Below are positions 8,519-14,137 of a stretch of DNA of 18,212 bases, in pieces. Within the stretch, counting starts at the first letter, position 1. The number at the start of each line of letters is the position of its first letter. Origin of the DNA: Mucilaginibacter sp. Lineage in GTDB: Bacteria > Bacteroidota > Bacteroidia > Sphingobacteriales > Sphingobacteriaceae. The stretch is from assembly GCA_028288315.1 (NCBI GenBank), contig JAQBNY010000206.1:1-18212 (forward strand). Reading direction: 5' to 3'. The position numbers and the translations under genes were made by a program. The notes under the pieces were generated by a model that saw nothing but the letters and a program-made list of their open reading frames with translations, searched no databases and had not been told where the DNA came from.

Positions 8519-8545
8519 AAAGCCCTTAAGTTAATTAAGGGCTTT
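8519..8545. terminator. Bidirectional terminator between pcm and smpB
   Basis: AAAGCCCTTAA (8519-8529), loop GTTAA, TTAAGGGCTTT (8535-8545): a perfect 11-bp stem, with A's before and T's after so it can act on both strands. It is nested in a larger imperfect inverted repeat: bases around 8488-8517 contain GAATCAAGA and the other side contains TCTTGATTC (to about 8578). It sits between two convergent genes, as expected for a shared terminator. Confidence 0.8.
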
Positions 8546-8573
8546 GCTATTCAATCTTGATTCTTACCTCTAC

Positions 8574-9023
8574 TTACCTTTTCATCGCCCTGTCCATCTC
8601 AACCTTTGTGTCGCGCTCTTTCAAAGTTTCACGTTTATCAAAGGTCTTTTTACCTTGGGCAAGGCCTATTTCAAGCTTTGCAAAACCCCGCTCGCTAATA
8701 AATAAGGCAAGGGGTACAATGGTTAATCCTTTTTCTTCGCCACGGGTTTGGAGTTTTTTAAGTTCCTTTTTATTGAGTAGCAACACACGGTCGCGTTTGG
8801 CTTCATGGTTATAGAACGAGCCGAAAGAATATTCAGCAATATGCAGGTTACGTACATAAAGCTGGTTATCAATAAATGTGCAAAAAGCATCATTAATGTT
8901 TGCCTTGCCATTACGGATAGATTTGATTTCGGTACCCAGCAGTTTTATACCCGCTGTGTACTTATCCAGTATATGATACTCAAAGTATGCTTTCTTATTC
9001 TTGATATATAAATTCTGATCCAT
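8574..9023 (-). CDS. smpB: SsrA-binding protein SmpB
   Basis: 149-residue tmRNA-binding protein needed for trans-translation, which rescues stalled ribosomes and tags incomplete proteins for proteolysis. The order of blocks matches the family: NKKAYFEYHILDKYTAGIKLLGTEIKSIRNGKANINDAF, then HIAEYSFGSFYNHEAKRDRVLLLNKKEL, EKGLTIVPLALF, KLEIGLAQGKKTFDKRETLKERD, and a basic C-terminal tail (MDRAMKR) that in this family inserts into the decoding centre. It starts 28 bases after mntH; a CATATTTG near-match to the -7 consensus at about 9039-9046 on the minus strand may give it its own promoter. No tmRNA gene is in the window. Confidence 0.96.
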   Translation of the reverse strand: MDQNLYIKNKKAYFEYHILDKYTAGIKLLGTEIKSIRNGKANINDAFCTFIDNQLYVRNLHIAEYSFGSFYNHEAKRDRVLLLNKKELKKLQTRGEEKGLTIVPLALFISERGFAKLEIGLAQGKKTFDKRETLKERDTKVEMDRAMKR

Positions 9024-9051
9024 CCTGCGCTTCCTTTGTGCAAATATGCAA

Positions 9052-10947
9052 TTATTTTCTTTGCGGTTTAATTACCAATACAGGTACGTTCACCATATGC
9101 CTTACCGAATCAACGGTGGTGCCAAATATGAGGTCTTTAATAGTTTTATGTCCGTGCGATCCCATCACCAAAAAATCAATTTTTGATTGATTTATTATCT
9201 CGGCTATTGAAGCTGCCGGGCTGCCGTAACCTATTTTAGCTTCGGCTTTATAGCCTAAATTTACTAAAGTAGATGCGTACTTATTCAGGTTATTTACATC
9301 ACTTTGGGTTTCGTTATCCATAACCTGCTTGCCATAATAGCGCGCACCCGCCGTTTCAACCACATGTATTAAAGTGTAATGAGCTTTTTTGCCACCCTGC
9401 ATCAGGGCATGTCTAATGCAATCCTGGTCGTTTTTTGAAAAATCGATAGTTACGCCAATGTTGTTGTAATGCACCGCCTCCAGGTTATCTAATACATTTG
9501 CAATACCGTGTGGCACATATACTCGCTGGTCGGTACGCTTGTAAAACAGCGGCCTCAAAAAAACATAAATCAACAACAATCCAACAGCACCAGCAATAGG
9601 CGATATTAGATAATGAACTAAATTTGCTGAACCCGGACTTGCAGCTGCCCAGGTATTAATTTCCTGTATTACCAGCCTTACATTAAGCCCTACTATTAAT
9701 ACAGCAAATATCCAGGCAAGTATTTTTAGTGGCATCTTGGTAGCAAAGTTACCCATCCGTTTTTTATCTGATGTAAAATGTATCAGCGGAATTATAGCAA
9801 AACCTAATTGTAAGCTTAATATTACCTGGCTTAGTATTAACAATTTGCCTAATGCTTGTTCGCCGGCATACAAAATGGTAAAAAATGCAGGAACAATAGC
9901 CAGTATCCGTGTTAATAAACGCCTTAACCACGGTGCAATACGTAGGTTTAGGTGACCCTCCATAATAATTTGCCCGGCCAGTGTACCTGTAACGGTTGAG
10001 CTTTGCCCGGAGGCTATCAAAGCAATGGCAAATAATGCCGGTGCCAGTTTACCAAATATATTGGTGAGCAGTTTATGCGCATCCTGTATCTCGGCAACCT
10101 CATGGTATCCGCGGCCAAAAAAAGCACTTGCTGCTAATATCAAAATGGCAGAATTCACCAAAAAGGCAAGGTTTAAAGCAATAGTAGTATCCCAAAAGTT
10201 AAAGCGTATAGCTGTTTTTATTCCCTCTTCAGTATGGTCTATCTTACGTGTTTGCACCAACGACGAGTGCAGGTACAGGTTATGCGGCATTACCGTTGCG
10301 CCAATAATACCAATGGCTATGTATAAGGATTGATTATTCAACCCGGTGGGGATAAAGCCTTTGGCAATATCTATAACATCGGGCTTAACGATAAACATTT
10401 GAGCTAAAAAAGCCAACCCAACAATAAATATCAGTGAGATAATAAAGCCTTCCAGCTTGCGCATGCCTTTATTAAGCAGAAATAGCAGCAACAAGGTATC
10501 AAACAAGGTGATAGAAACACCCCATATTAAAGGTAAACCAAACAGCAGGTTTAAGCCAATTGCCATACCAATAATTTCGGCCAAATCACAGGCTATAATG
10601 GCTATTTGCGCCAGTATATATAAACAAAAATTAATAAAGCGGGGATAAGAACGTTTTGAGGCCTGCGCCAAATCCAGTCCACGTACAATACCTAATCTTA
10701 CAGCCAAATTTTGTAATAGCAGGGCTATCATGTTTGATAATAGTAAAACCCATATTAGCCTGTATCCAAACTGGCTGCCTGCAGCAAGGTCTGTTGCCCA
10801 GTTGCCCGGGTCCATATAGCCAACACTTACCAAATAGGCGGGCCCCAAAAATGAAAGCAGCTTGCGCCAACCGGTTTTGCCTTCGGTGTTAACGGAATTG
10901 TGAACGTTGCCTAAAGAGTGGTTGCCATGTAGTTGTTGTTGTATCAT
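9052..10947 (-). CDS. mntH: Nramp-type Mn2+/Fe2+ transporter fused to a UspA domain
   Basis: 631-residue fusion. Residues about 30-468 are an Nramp (MntH) proton-coupled divalent-metal importer with 11-12 hydrophobic helices. The TM1 metal motif DPGN (46-49, in YMDPGNWATD) and TM6 MPHN (220-223, MPHNLYLHSSLVQTR) are intact, as required for Mn2+/Fe2+ binding. Residues about 478-631 form a universal stress protein domain with the nucleotide-binding G-x2-G-x9-G(T) pattern: G596-SHG-599 to G609-T. The fused domain probably faces the cytoplasm. It overlaps mntR by ATGA, so regulator and transporter are translationally coupled. Nramp-UspA fusions are, to my knowledge, found in other Bacteroidota; what the UspA part does is unknown. 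Confidence 0.93.
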   Translation of the reverse strand: MIQQQLHGNHSLGNVHNSVNTEGKTGWRKLLSFLGPAYLVSVGYMDPGNWATDLAAGSQFGYRLIWVLLLSNMIALLLQNLAVRLGIVRGLDLAQASKRSYPRFINFCLYILAQIAIIACDLAEIIGMAIGLNLLFGLPLIWGVSITLFDTLLLLFLLNKGMRKLEGFIISLIFIVGLAFLAQMFIVKPDVIDIAKGFIPTGLNNQSLYIAIGIIGATVMPHNLYLHSSLVQTRKIDHTEEGIKTAIRFNFWDTTIALNLAFLVNSAILILAASAFFGRGYHEVAEIQDAHKLLTNIFGKLAPALFAIALIASGQSSTVTGTLAGQIIMEGHLNLRIAPWLRRLLTRILAIVPAFFTILYAGEQALGKLLILSQVILSLQLGFAIIPLIHFTSDKKRMGNFATKMPLKILAWIFAVLIVGLNVRLVIQEINTWAAASPGSANLVHYLISPIAGAVGLLLIYVFLRPLFYKRTDQRVYVPHGIANVLDNLEAVHYNNIGVTIDFSKNDQDCIRHALMQGGKKAHYTLIHVVETAGARYYGKQVMDNETQSDVNNLNKYASTLVNLGYKAEAKIGYGSPAASIAEIINQSKIDFLVMGSHGHKTIKDLIFGTTVDSVRHMVNVPVLVIKPQRK

Positions 10948-11594
10948 AAGGCTATCAGCAGGTTATTAGCCACATCACGGCTTATGTGTAAATTTTTATT
11001 GCCCATTTGCAGTACCACGGCGTTATCATAACTAATAATCTCTTTTACTGTTATTTTTTTGCCAATAGTAAGCTCTTGCTTCTCCAAATATTGTAAAAAT
11101 GCGGAAGAATGGTCTCTAACACCTGAAATTATGCCACCTGAATGAACAGGAATGGCCGAAACTGGTTTAAGATCATTTATTTTAAAGTTGCCATTGCAAT
11201 CGGGTATCGGGTCGCCGTGTGGGTCGCGGGCGGGGAAACCCATAAATTCATCCAGGCGGTCAATTAACTCTGTTGATGATATATGTTCCATCTCCTCGGC
11301 CATGTCATGCACCTCGTCCCATTTAAAGTTTAATTTCTCAACCAAAAAGTACTCCCAAAGCCTATGCCTGCGAATAATGTTAACAGCTACTTTCTCACCG
11401 GTTTGTGTTAAGCTAACGCCCTGGTAACGGGTGTAATTTATCAAAAGCTTATCGGCAAGCTTCCGCAACATATCCGTAACAGATGATGCCTTGGTTGCCA
11501 GCAATGCCGCAATTTGATTAGTGCTCACATTCCCTGTATGTACAGATAGCTTGTAAATGGCTTTTAAATAATTTTCTTCCGTTAAAGTATACAT
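10944..11594 (-). CDS. mntR: DtxR/MntR-family metal-dependent repressor
   Basis: 216-residue regulator: winged helix (1-65; TKASSVTDMLRKL recognition region), dimerisation and metal domain (66-about 130, ending DPHGDPIP), and an SH3/FeoA-like C-terminal domain (about 145-216). By alignment with DtxR (offset -2), H77, E81, H96, E103 and H104 match H79, E83, H98, E105 and H106. DtxR C102 is Glu (E100), which is the manganese-type choice as in MntR. DtxR M10 (Asp8 in B. subtilis MntR) is Asn8 here. It is co-expressed with the overlapping transporter gene mntH, so manganese-responsive repression is inferred. The perfect palindrome at 11614-11633 is its probable operator. Confidence 0.9.
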   Translation of the reverse strand: MYTLTEENYLKAIYKLSVHTGNVSTNQIAALLATKASSVTDMLRKLADKLLINYTRYQGVSLTQTGEKVAVNIIRRHRLWEYFLVEKLNFKWDEVHDMAEEMEHISSTELIDRLDEFMGFPARDPHGDPIPDCNGNFKINDLKPVSAIPVHSGGIISGVRDHSSAFLQYLEKQELTIGKKITVKEIISYDNAVVLQMGNKNLHISRDVANNLLIAL

Positions 11595-11599
11595 TTAAA

Positions 11600-11607
11600 C
11601 AAATCTA
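11600..11607 (-). promoter_or_regulatory. -7 element of the mntR promoter
   Basis: On the minus strand this reads TAGATTTG, an exact TAnnTTTG match, with the last G only 5 bases from the mntR ATG (11594). The transcript should therefore begin within a few bases of the start codon. The palindrome just upstream (11614-11633) covers the region where the -33 element would lie. Confidence 0.65.
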
Positions 11608-11613
11608 ATAAGT

Positions 11614-11633
11614 TTTTTAGACTTGTCTAAAAA
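11614..11633. promoter_or_regulatory. Candidate MntR operator (perfect 9+9 bp palindrome)
   Basis: TTTTTAGAC-TT-GTCTAAAAA: two perfect 9-base arms with a 2-base centre, starting 20 bases upstream of the mntR start and 6 bases upstream of its -7 element. The overall form (A/T flanks, TTAG...CTAA core) is like operators of the DtxR/MntR class. Binding there would block RNA polymerase from the mntR-mntH promoter, giving metal-dependent autorepression. The assignment to MntR is inferred from position and shape. Confidence 0.7.
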
Positions 11634-11688
11634 TACAAATTAATTAAGAGATTTGTTTTGTTAAATGAGATTTATATGGAATTTTATT

Positions 11689-11716
11689 TTGTGTGATGTA
11701 GAATAATATATATTTG
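11689..11716 (+). promoter_or_regulatory. lrp-like gene promoter (TTG, 17-base spacer, TATATTTG)
   Basis: TTG at 11689-11691 and TATATTTG at 11709-11716 match the Bacteroidota -33/-7 pattern. The -7 element ends 8 bases before the ATG at 11725, so the mRNA would be almost leaderless. Confidence 0.65.
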
Positions 11717-11724
11717 CATGTACC

Positions 11725-12195
11725 ATGGCAGCTGAATTAGATAAAATAGACCTACAGATACTTAAAATTTTACAAGAGAACGGGCGCATAACCAATTTGC
11801 AGCTCTCCAATGAAATAGGCTTATCGCCTGCACCTACCTTAGAGCGGGTACGTAAGCTGGAAAATGCTGAATATATAAAAAGCTATCATGCTTTGGTTGA
11901 TGAAGAGAAACTGGGTCTCGGGATAAAGACCTTTATACAAATCTCGCTTGATTTTCATCAAAAGAATACCATTCAAACTTTTTTGGATGAGATACAAAGC
12001 ATTAAAGAAGTTACCGAGTGCCACCACGTTACCGGCCAGTGTGATTTTCTGTTAAAAGTATATGTGCGCGATATTAAATCATATGAACAATTAATAATGG
12101 AAAAAATAAGCCGCATTACTGTGGTAAAAACTTTCCAGACTATGATGATCATGTCTACCAGTAAAAAGGAACCGATAATCCCTTTGGAATATTAA
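11725..12195 (+). CDS. Lrp/AsnC family transcriptional regulator
   Basis: 156-residue feast/famine regulator. An N-terminal helix-turn-helix is visible in LDKIDLQILKILQENGRITNLQLSNEIGLSPAPTLERVRKLENAEYI (5-51), with the family's I-D-xx-I-L-xx-L-Q-x-N-G-R pattern. It is followed by the RAM effector/oligomerisation domain, about 70-145 (IKEVTECHHVTGQCDFLLKVYVRD). Such proteins usually bind amino acids and form octamers. The target regulon cannot be told from this window. It is divergent from mntR with a promoter just before its ATG, but nothing links it to metal control. The C-terminal TSKKEPIIPLEY tail is typical of Bacteroidota members. Confidence 0.93.
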   Translation: MAAELDKIDLQILKILQENGRITNLQLSNEIGLSPAPTLERVRKLENAEYIKSYHALVDEEKLGLGIKTFIQISLDFHQKNTIQTFLDEIQSIKEVTECHHVTGQCDFLLKVYVRDIKSYEQLIMEKISRITVVKTFQTMMIMSTSKKEPIIPLEY

Positions 12196-12200
12196 CGAAT

Positions 12201-12330
12201 AGATGTGTGCAGATATGCAAATTTCAGATGTGCAGATGAGCTTCAGAACCCTATCTGCACATTTTTAGTTTAACGTCCATATATTCGTCATCCTCATCTG
12301 CACATCTGCATATCTTCGCACCTGCACATC
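12201..12330. repeat. Inverted cluster of AGATGTGCAG-type repeats between lrp-like gene and ung
   Basis: A 10-base word (AGATGTGCAG and variants) appears directly near 12201, 12211 and 12227 and in reverse orientation near 12253, 12296 and 12320. The best pairing is perfect over 16 bases: CAGATGTGCAGATGAG at 12225-12240 with its complement at 12293-12308, separated by 52 bases. The next bases pair imperfectly, so arms of about 40 bases are possible. It lies between convergent genes and could terminate both. It looks like a small intergenic repeat element of the kind common in Sphingobacteriaceae; that is inference. Confidence 0.7.
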
Positions 12331-13007
12331 TACACTATCTGCCAGTCAATTGGCTCTTTGCCTTCTTTTATTAATATTTCATTTGTTTTGGAGAACGGTT
12401 TTGATCCCCAGAAACCACGCTCGACGGATAGGGGCGACGGGTGAACAGATTTTAAGATATGATGCTTGCTGATATCAATCAGTGCGATTTTTGATTGCGC
12501 ATAGGCTCCCCATAGTATAAATACGATACCTGTTTTTTCGTCAGACAACTTTTTGATGGCTGCATCAGTAAACTTTTCCCAGCCCTTTTTTTGGTGCGAT
12601 GCTGACTGGCCGGCCCTTAACGTTAATGTGGCGTTTAATAACAATACACCTTGCTTAGCCCATTTTTCGAGGTTGCCATGGGTAGGGAGAGTAAAACCGG
12701 GGATATCAGTTTTTAACTCTTTGTAAATATTAATGAGCGAACGTGGTATAGCTACACCCTTTTGTACAGAAAAGGATAAGCCATGTGCTTGGTGCTCACC
12801 GGGATAAGGATCCTGGCCAAGTATTACTACTTTAACTTCATCAAAAGGTGTTTTGTTAAAAGCGTTAAATATATCGGCGTTTTTTGGGTAAATAACATAG
12901 CCTGCTTCTTTTTCCTGTTCCAGGAAATTCTTAAGCTCGGTCATGTAGGGTTTCTTAAATTCTTCTTCTAAAACTTTTTTCCAAGATGGTTCTAATTCTC
13001 CTGCCAT
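12330..13007 (-). CDS. ung: Uracil-DNA glycosylase, family 1
   Basis: 225-residue enzyme that excises uracil from DNA to start base excision repair. The catalytic water-activating loop is GQDPYPG (64-70, Asp66), followed by EHQAHGLSFSV. LLLNATLTLR carries the uracil-recognising Asn125, and the DNA-intercalation loop HPSPLS (189-194) has the catalytic His189. GFWGSKPFSKTN completes the family signature. Length is standard. ATG 13007 fits the family N-terminus (LEPSWKKVLEEEF). It is transcribed away from the membrane TPR-like gene and converges on the lrp-like gene across the repeat cluster. Confidence 0.97.
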   Translation of the reverse strand: MAGELEPSWKKVLEEEFKKPYMTELKNFLEQEKEAGYVIYPKNADIFNAFNKTPFDEVKVVILGQDPYPGEHQAHGLSFSVQKGVAIPRSLINIYKELKTDIPGFTLPTHGNLEKWAKQGVLLLNATLTLRAGQSASHQKKGWEKFTDAAIKKLSDEKTGIVFILWGAYAQSKIALIDISKHHILKSVHPSPLSVERGFWGSKPFSKTNEILIKEGKEPIDWQIV

Positions 13008-13080
13008 AAATATTAATACTGATGTTTTATTTAGCTTACAAATAACGATATTTGCAGTTCGTTTTATACTATTACAAATT

Positions 13081-13638
13081 ATGTCAAATATAGTTAGGTT
13101 AATTATTGCCTGTGTTATAATGGGAGCCGGAGTTACGCTTTGCGCATTTGGTTTCTGGGGGTGGGGAATACCGTTATTTTTAATTGGCGGTTTAGTACTG
13201 CTTACTTTCTTTTTTAACGAGAATATGCTTATTGCACAGTTTTACTTGCGAAAAGAAAATTCTGAAAAAGCAGAAGCCTGGTTATTAAAAATTACCGACT
13301 ATGAAAAACAATTACATAAAGGTCAGCATGGCTATTATAACCTGTTAATAGGTTTAATAGAATCACGCAAGGCTCCTTTAAAATCAGAAAAATACTTTAA
13401 AAAAGCCCTTACATTGGGTTTAAATATGTCGCATAATTTGGCGTTGGCTAAACTAAGCCTGGCAGGTATATCAATGGCTAAACGTAACAAGCGCGAAGCA
13501 GAGATGTATTTGAAAGAAGCCGCTAAAGATGACAAGAATAAATTACTTGCCGACCAGATAAAGATGATGAAGGGCCAGATGGCACAAATGGATAAGCAGC
13601 AGGTGGTACGCGGCGGTTTTAGGCAGCAGAAATTCTAA
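13081..13638 (+). CDS. Membrane-anchored TPR-like protein of unknown function
   Basis: 185 residues. Two hydrophobic helices with a short Gly-Trp turn (about 5-24 and 26-46; FGFWGWGIPLF) form a membrane hairpin. They are followed by paired amphipathic helices of tetratricopeptide type (AEAWLLKITDYEKQLHKGQHGYYNLLIGLIE; SEKYFKKALTLGLNMSHNLALAKLSLAGISMAKRNKREAEMYLKEAAK), which would face the cytoplasm and mediate protein contacts. The tail is Lys/Met/Gln-rich. No enzyme motif is present and I do not recognise a named family. A GATATTTG near-match to the -7 consensus lies at 13047-13054, giving a leader of about 20 bases. Confidence 0.8.
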   Translation: MSNIVRLIIACVIMGAGVTLCAFGFWGWGIPLFLIGGLVLLTFFFNENMLIAQFYLRKENSEKAEAWLLKITDYEKQLHKGQHGYYNLLIGLIESRKAPLKSEKYFKKALTLGLNMSHNLALAKLSLAGISMAKRNKREAEMYLKEAAKDDKNKLLADQIKMMKGQMAQMDKQQVVRGGFRQQKF

Positions 13639-13651
13639 GAAGATAATAATT

Positions 13652-13906
13652 TTATTTCTCGTCGAGATTACTGTAATAATCAGGCTCTGAAGAATGATCT
13701 TGAGCTGGTGATATGCGCCTATTTGGAATTAACGGTTCATCCTGCAAATCATCGTCCGGCTGATCATAGTCAGTTTTAGCAGGTTCCGATACCTCTACGA
13801 TCTTTAACAGGCTGCGGATAAATGACAGGTTAAAACTACTTCTGTTTAGTTTTATTAGATATTCGTTTTCGGTTATTTCCAATATAGAATTTGTCATGAT
13901 ATTCAT
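13652..13906 (-). CDS. Small hypothetical protein with acidic C-terminal half
   Basis: 84 residues (or 81 from the second Met). The first half (MTNSILEITENEYLIKLNRSSFNLSFIRSLLKIVE) looks like a short folded beta/alpha unit. The second half (about 42-84) is disordered-looking, rich in Asp, Glu, Pro and Ser. I do not recognise a family and do not assign a function. Support as a gene is modest: a compositionally sensible protein, a good distance from the neighbouring genes (13 bases to the convergent TPR-like gene) and a weak -7-like TATCTTTA at 13925-13932 on the minus strand. It could be a lineage-restricted protein. Confidence 0.6.
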   Translation of the reverse strand: MNIMTNSILEITENEYLIKLNRSSFNLSFIRSLLKIVEVSEPAKTDYDQPDDDLQDEPLIPNRRISPAQDHSSEPDYYSNLDEK

Positions 13907-14010
13907 TATATAGAGGGTTGATTATAAAGATAAACGTTCTATATTAATTGAAAGTCTTTTCCTACTTTATGATTTTGTTAAGGAATTGTGATTAAATTAT
14001 TGTAGAGGTG

Positions 14011-14040
14011 TTGCTACTTATTCTAATAGCATGATCTTTG
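14011..14040 (+). promoter_or_regulatory. Candidate promoter in the gene-free stretch before lysS's 3' end
   Basis: TTG (14011-14013), a 19-base spacer, and GATCTTTG (14033-14040): one mismatch from the Bacteroidota TAnnTTTG -7 element at ideal spacing. No plus-strand coding gene follows within the next 1.9 kb, only a hairpin at 14086-14120. Confidence 0.45.
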
Positions 14041-14044
14041 CACC

Positions 14045-14120
14045 TGTAAATGCTGTACTAACTATATACAAGAAATTTGAATAACAACAAGAAAGGCCCT
14101 TACAAAGGGCCTTTCTTGTT
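14045..14120 (+). ncRNA. Candidate small RNA (about 75 nt)
   Basis: A transcript starting just after the promoter at 14011-14040 would end at the perfect 16-bp hairpin 14086-14120. There is no useful ORF inside: the ATG at 14050 reaches a stop after three codons. The alternative is that the hairpin is only the lysS terminator and the promoter match is chance. Sequence shows the elements; the RNA is inferred. Confidence 0.3.
14086..14120. terminator. Strong bidirectional terminator downstream of lysS
   Basis: A perfect 16-bp stem: AACAAGAAAGGCCCTT (14086-14101), loop ACA, AAGGGCCTTTCTTGTT (14105-14120). It lies 17 bases past the lysS stop (minus strand). Stem symmetry and the flanking A/T bases let it act on either strand. 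Confidence 0.85.
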
Positions 14121-14137
14121 TACATATGCTATAGTAT

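Noticed and set aside
12201..12330. CRISPR array
   Set aside because: Words are only about 10 bases, irregularly spaced and in both orientations, without unique spacers or cas genes.
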